This document shows, piece after piece, positions 5,639 through 8,574 of a stretch of 8,574 nucleotides of DNA. Positions within the stretch are counted from its first letter, which is position 1. Each line of letters begins with the position of its first letter. Below the pieces are notes generated by a model, which ran no database searches, was not told the DNA's origin, and worked only from the letters and a program-made list of their open reading frames with translations. A program made the position numbers and the translations under genes. Source of the DNA: Bacillota bacterium (GTDB taxonomy: Bacteria; Bacillota; Clostridia; Tissierellales; Sedimentibacteraceae); assembly GCA_029239575.1 (NCBI GenBank), contig JARBUP010000113.1, forward strand, positions 1-8,574, in the 5' to 3' direction.

Positions 5639-6707
5639 TATTTATTTAGCAGCAAAAGCTCTTTTTGATGGATTAGAGGTAGAATATGTAATTCCTCCTT
5701 ATAATAGCAAATCAGCGCTTGAAATAGGCTCTCTTCATTCACCCGAAGAAATGTGTCTTCCTTTTAAGCTGATGATGGGAAATTATATTCAAGCTTTAAA
5801 TCAAGGTGCTGATACGATAATTATAGTTGGAAGCTGCGGTCCTTGCAGATTTGGAGAGTATGCAGAATTGCAAATGAAATTATTGAATAAAGCAGGCTTT
5901 CATGCAGATTTTATTGCAATTGATGCACCATCTGACATAGGAATAAAAGAACTTTTTAGAAGACTTAATATATTGACTAAAAATTCTTCTAAAAATAAAT
6001 TTGAAAAAATACAAGTTTTATATGATGCCATAAAAATTATGAATTTAATAGATGAAATAGAAGAATTAGCTCATAAATACACTGGATATGAAAGAAATAA
6101 AGGAACATGTAAAACTATTTTAAATAATTGTAAAGCTGAAGCAATTAAATGTAATAATCCTAAAGAAATGATTCAATTATTAAAAAGTTACAAAGCTAAA
6201 TTAAATCATATTGCTATAGATATAAATAAAGATCCTCTTAAAATTGCTATTATAGGGGAAATTTATACTGTTATAGAACCATTTACTAATCTATATATAG
6301 AAGAAAAGCTAATGGATTACGAAGTTTCTACAAAAAGGAGTTTATCACCAAGTTGGTGGGTTAAAAACACAGCTTTAGTACCTTTAAAAATAAATTCCCT
6401 TGATATAAGAAAAGCTTCAAAAAGGTATCTTCCTTTATACATAGGAGGTCATGCGAGGGAATGCATAGGAGAGGCTGTTATGGCCCTTGAAGATGGTTTT
6501 GATGGGGCAATTCAAATTTTCCCAATGGGGTGCATGCCAGAAATAGTATCTAAATCTATTTTACCAACTATTTCTAAAGACCATGACTTTCCTATAATGT
6601 CGTTAGTTGTTGATGAAATGACTTCTGAAGCTGGTTTTGTAACAAGAATAGAAGCATTTGTAGATTTAATTGAAAGGAGAAGAGAAAATGAATTATCTAG
6701 GCATTGA
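5610..6707 (+). CDS. COG3581-type protein, second DUF2229-like partner of the activase
   Basis: I recognise the COG3581 family, a companion of HgdC-type activases without a proven reaction. The 365-residue cytoplasmic protein starts at ATG 5610, 7 bases after AAAGGAGA and 29 bases inside the upstream gene. Conserved cysteines are Cys49 (EEMCLPFK), Cys76 and Cys79 (GSCGPCRFGEY), Cys285 (ARECIGEA) and Cys308 (PMGCMPEI). EEMCLPFK matches DEACLPIK of the upstream protein. The region around Cys308 and the ending (DE-T-EAG, RIEAFVD, ERR) matches the area around its Cys248 and its C-terminus, so the two are distant paralogs. The region at about 115-200 is lysine- and asparagine-rich and helical in character, and has no counterpart that I see in the upstream protein. 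The last 20 bases overlap the activase gene. A paired role with the upstream protein as a cluster-bearing heterodimer is plausible but inferred. Confidence 0.85.
   Translation: MKVTFPHMGNIYLAAKALFDGLEVEYVIPPYNSKSALEIGSLHSPEEMCLPFKLMMGNYIQALNQGADTIIIVGSCGPCRFGEYAELQMKLLNKAGFHADFIAIDAPSDIGIKELFRRLNILTKNSSKNKFEKIQVLYDAIKIMNLIDEIEELAHKYTGYERNKGTCKTILNNCKAEAIKCNNPKEMIQLLKSYKAKLNHIAIDINKDPLKIAIIGEIYTVIEPFTNLYIEEKLMDYEVSTKRSLSPSWWVKNTALVPLKINSLDIRKASKRYLPLYIGGHARECIGEAVMALEDGFDGAIQIFPMGCMPEIVSKSILPTISKDHDFPIMSLVVDEMTSEAGFVTRIEAFVDLIERRRENELSRH
6673..6690 (+). promoter_or_regulatory. Ribosome binding site and ATG start of the activase, inside the preceding gene
   Basis: AAAGGAGA (6673-6680) and ATG 6688, 7 bases apart, both within the end of the COG3581-type gene. 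It fixes the activase start at 6688 rather than TTG 6670, which would translate through the site. It is identical in sequence and spacing to 5595-5612. Confidence 0.85.
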
Positions 6708-7662
6708 TGTAGGTTCTGTTAGTACTGACTTAATAATTATAGACGATAACATGAAAGTAATCGAAAAACTTTATTTAAAAACTAAAGGTAAACCTATAAA
6801 TGCAGTTCAACAAGGACTTAAAATTTTAAAAAACAAATATGATGGTATTGAAATTAAAGCTGCTGGGACAACCGGCAGCGGAAGAAATATAGCTTCAACT
6901 TTAATCGGAGCTGATGCTGTTAAAAATGAAATAACAGCCCATGCTATTGCTGCCCTACAATTTGATAAAAATGTAAGAACTATAATAGAAATTGGTGGTC
7001 AGGATTCAAAAATAATTACAATGAAAAATGGTGTTGTTTCTGATTTCGCCATGAACACAGTTTGTGCTGCAGGAACAGGTTCATTTCTTGACAGGCAAGC
7101 TGAAAGATTGTGTATTCCAATAGAAGAATTTGGAGATTACGCTTTAAAAGCCACCAATTCAATTAGAATTGCTGGTAGATGTGCTGTATTTGCTGAATCT
7201 GACATGATACATAAACAGCAATTAGGTTACAATGAATCTGAAATAATAAAGGGATTATGCGATGCATTAGTTAGAAATTATTTAACTAATGTAGGTAAAG
7301 GAAAAGAAATAGTACAAAAAGTATTTTTTCAAGGTGGTGTAGCAGCAAATAAAGGGATGAAAGCTGCATTTGAAAATGCTCTTGGTTTTGAAATAGTTGT
7401 GCCCGAACATTACAATATGATGGGTGCTATAGGGGCTGCTTTAATTGCAAAAAGCGCTGTAAAAAAATCAGGTAGCACAAAATTTAAAGGTTTTGATTTA
7501 GCAAATAGCTTATTTGAATCTAAAAGTTTTGAATGTGAAGGTTGTTCAAATAAATGTGAAGTTGTAAGAATAATTGAAAATGAAGCTGCTATAGGATGTT
7601 TTGGAGATAGATGTGGTAAATATAGTAATGCATTGCAAGTATCTGAAAATTTACTCGTTTAA
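6688..7662 (+). CDS. HgdC-type acyl-CoA dehydratase activase (BcrAD/BadFG ATPase) with Cys-rich C-terminal tail
   Basis: ATPase of the ASKHA (sugar kinase/Hsp70/actin) superfamily, COG1924. Relatives such as HgdC are homodimers with one [4Fe-4S] cluster; ATP hydrolysis drives an electron to a low-potential partner. The 324-residue protein starts MNYLGIDVGSVSTD, the first phosphate loop. GTTGSGR (60-66) and the second phosphate motif EIGGQDSK (101-108) follow. Cys126 (TVCAAGTGSF) and Cys165 (AGRCAVFAESD) match the two cluster ligands that bridge the HgdC dimer. FFQGGVAANKG is the adenosine-side motif. HgdC is about 260 residues. Here an extra tail of about 60 residues carries Cys283, Cys286, Cys290, Cys304 and Cys309, resembling the linker just before DUF2229 in the large fused activases. 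The gene overlaps the upstream one by 20 bases and closes the three-gene unit. The true electron acceptor is probably one or both upstream proteins (inference). Confidence 0.9.
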   Translation: MNYLGIDVGSVSTDLIIIDDNMKVIEKLYLKTKGKPINAVQQGLKILKNKYDGIEIKAAGTTGSGRNIASTLIGADAVKNEITAHAIAALQFDKNVRTIIEIGGQDSKIITMKNGVVSDFAMNTVCAAGTGSFLDRQAERLCIPIEEFGDYALKATNSIRIAGRCAVFAESDMIHKQQLGYNESEIIKGLCDALVRNYLTNVGKGKEIVQKVFFQGGVAANKGMKAAFENALGFEIVVPEHYNMMGAIGAALIAKSAVKKSGSTKFKGFDLANSLFESKSFECEGCSNKCEVVRIIENEAAIGCFGDRCGKYSNALQVSENLLV

Positions 7663-7668
7663 TATGTA

Positions 7669-7686
7669 TTTAAATTATAATTTAAA
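7669..7686. repeat. 18-base perfect palindrome of A and T before the SDR gene
   Basis: TTTAAATTATAATTTAAA reads the same on both strands and contains TATAAT at 7676-7681. No good -35 lies 16-18 bases upstream. It may be a weak promoter or operator for the SDR gene, or chance in AT-rich DNA. No terminator separates the activase and SDR genes (46-base gap), so read-through is likely. Confidence 0.3.
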
Positions 7687-7708
7687 ATATAGGAGATAAA
7701 ATAATAAA

Positions 7709-8574
7709 ATGAAAGATAAAGAAATGTACACACCTCAAGACATCAAAGGTCAAACACAGCCCATACCAGGACAGGAAAGCAAAATGGATCCTGAACCAAT
7801 TTATGATGATGTAAACTGTAAAGGATATGGAAGATTAAAAAATAAAACTGCCATTATCACTGGCGGTGACAGCGGAATAGGAAGAGCTGTTTCAGTAGCA
7901 TATGCTAAAGAAGGCTGTAATGTTGTCATAGTTTATAATATTGCAGATTCCGATGCTACTGCCACTAAACAAATTATTGAGTCTTATAAGGGCAACGTAA
8001 TGCTTATAAAAGGAAATATAAAAGACTCTAATACTTGTAAAGAAATAATTGAAAAAACTATTTCAGAATTTGGTTCTTTAGATATTTTAGTAAACAATGC
8101 TGCTGAACAGCATCCTCAAACTGATTTTTTACAAATTACTGATGAACAGCTTGATGATACGTTTAGAACTAATATATTTTCTATGTTTTATCTAACTAGA
8201 TATGCTTTACCTTATTTAAAAGAAGGAAGTGTAATTATAAACACAAGTTCTGTTACCGCTTATAGGGGAAGCAAAGATTTAGTTGATTATTCTTCTACAA
8301 AAGGCGCTATAACATCTTTTACAAGATCATTAGCTTTAAATTTAGCTGATAAAAAAATTAGGGTTAATCAAGTTGCCCCAGGGCCTATTTGGACTCCCTT
8401 AATAGTTTCAACATTTGACAAAGAAAAAGTTGGGACATTTGGAAAAGATACACCTTTAAAAAGACCTGGTCAACCTGTTGAATTATCAGAAGCATATGTA
8501 TATTTAGCATCGGATGCATCAACTTATATGACAGGACAGACAATTCATTTAAATGGTGGAGAAATAATAAACGG
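7709..8574 (+). CDS. SDR family oxidoreductase (YhdF/YdaD-like), 3' end cut off by window edge
   Basis: NAD(P)-dependent short-chain dehydrogenase of the group with an N-terminal extension that includes B. subtilis YhdF, YhxC and the general stress protein GSP39 (YdaD). The substrate is unknown. ATG 7709 follows AGGAG (7691-7695) by 13 bases, a long spacing. The frame stays open for 288 codons to the window end, and the last residues NGGEIING match the usual family ending, so only a few residues are missing. The extension has the typical PGQESKMDPEP stretch (20-30). The Rossmann motif TGGDSGIG is at 51-58, NNAA at 129-132 and Asn155 in the helix. The catalytic Ser is at 180-181, with Tyr194 and Lys198 in YSSTKGA, so the Ser-Tyr-Lys-Asn set is complete. 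It lies 46 bases after the activase gene and may be co-transcribed, but no functional link is evident. The stress role comes only from the relatives. Confidence 0.9.
   Translation, partial: MKDKEMYTPQDIKGQTQPIPGQESKMDPEPIYDDVNCKGYGRLKNKTAIITGGDSGIGRAVSVAYAKEGCNVVIVYNIADSDATATKQIIESYKGNVMLIKGNIKDSNTCKEIIEKTISEFGSLDILVNNAAEQHPQTDFLQITDEQLDDTFRTNIFSMFYLTRYALPYLKEGSVIINTSSVTAYRGSKDLVDYSSTKGAITSFTRSLALNLADKKIRVNQVAPGPIWTPLIVSTFDKEKVGTFGKDTPLKRPGQPVELSEAYVYLASDASTYMTGQTIHLNGGEIIN

Noticed and set aside
5404..5742. Minus-strand open frame of 112 codons across the first activase-operon junction
   Set aside because: It spans the ends of two secure overlapping genes on the other strand, and no domain is recognisable.
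7657..7681. Possible SigB promoter before the SDR gene (GTTTAA at 7657-7662), suggested by the stress role of GSP39 relatives
   Set aside because: No GGGTAT-like -10 is found 12-15 bases downstream, and GTTTAA overlaps the activase stop codon. Most clostridia lack SigB.

Overview
The window is very AT-rich. Its genes sit on the + strand with strong AAAGGAG-type ribosome binding sites, short gaps or overlaps between genes, and AT-rich hairpin plus T-run terminators. With peptidases, a polar amino-acid ABC importer and an ATP-driven 2-hydroxyacyl-CoA dehydratase-type activase, this suggests an anaerobic, amino-acid-fermenting member of the Clostridia (Firmicutes). I cannot name the genus from sequence alone.

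Layout. (1) 1-1841: two tandem M42 metallopeptidases (the first cut by the window edge), ended by a terminator at 1908-1942. (2) 1842-2256: a 415-base non-coding stretch. It holds that terminator, a GC-rich island that folds as a candidate structured RNA with its own 3' terminator (1943-2069), and a promoter for the next operon. (3) 2257-4576: a complete three-gene ABC importer for polar amino acids (lipoprotein receptor, permease, ATPase). A stem-loop lies between receptor and permease, and a strong terminator follows at 4610-4652. (4) 4718-7662: three overlapping genes, two DUF2229/COG3580-COG3581-type proteins and one HgdC-type activase ATPase. They are preceded by an inverted repeat that may be an operator. 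(5) 7709-8574: an SDR oxidoreductase of the YhdF/YdaD type, cut by the window end just short of its stop codon.

How they may fit together (inference): the peptidases trim peptides, the ABC system imports an amino acid, and the activase with its two cysteine-rich partners performs an ATP-driven low-potential electron transfer. The substrate of that last step is unknown, and no HgdA/HgdB-type dehydratase subunits are present in the window. The most interesting items are the split activase/DUF2229 module, with its duplicated C-termini and start signals, and the unassigned GC-rich RNA candidate. No mobile element, CRISPR array, tRNA or rRNA was seen.
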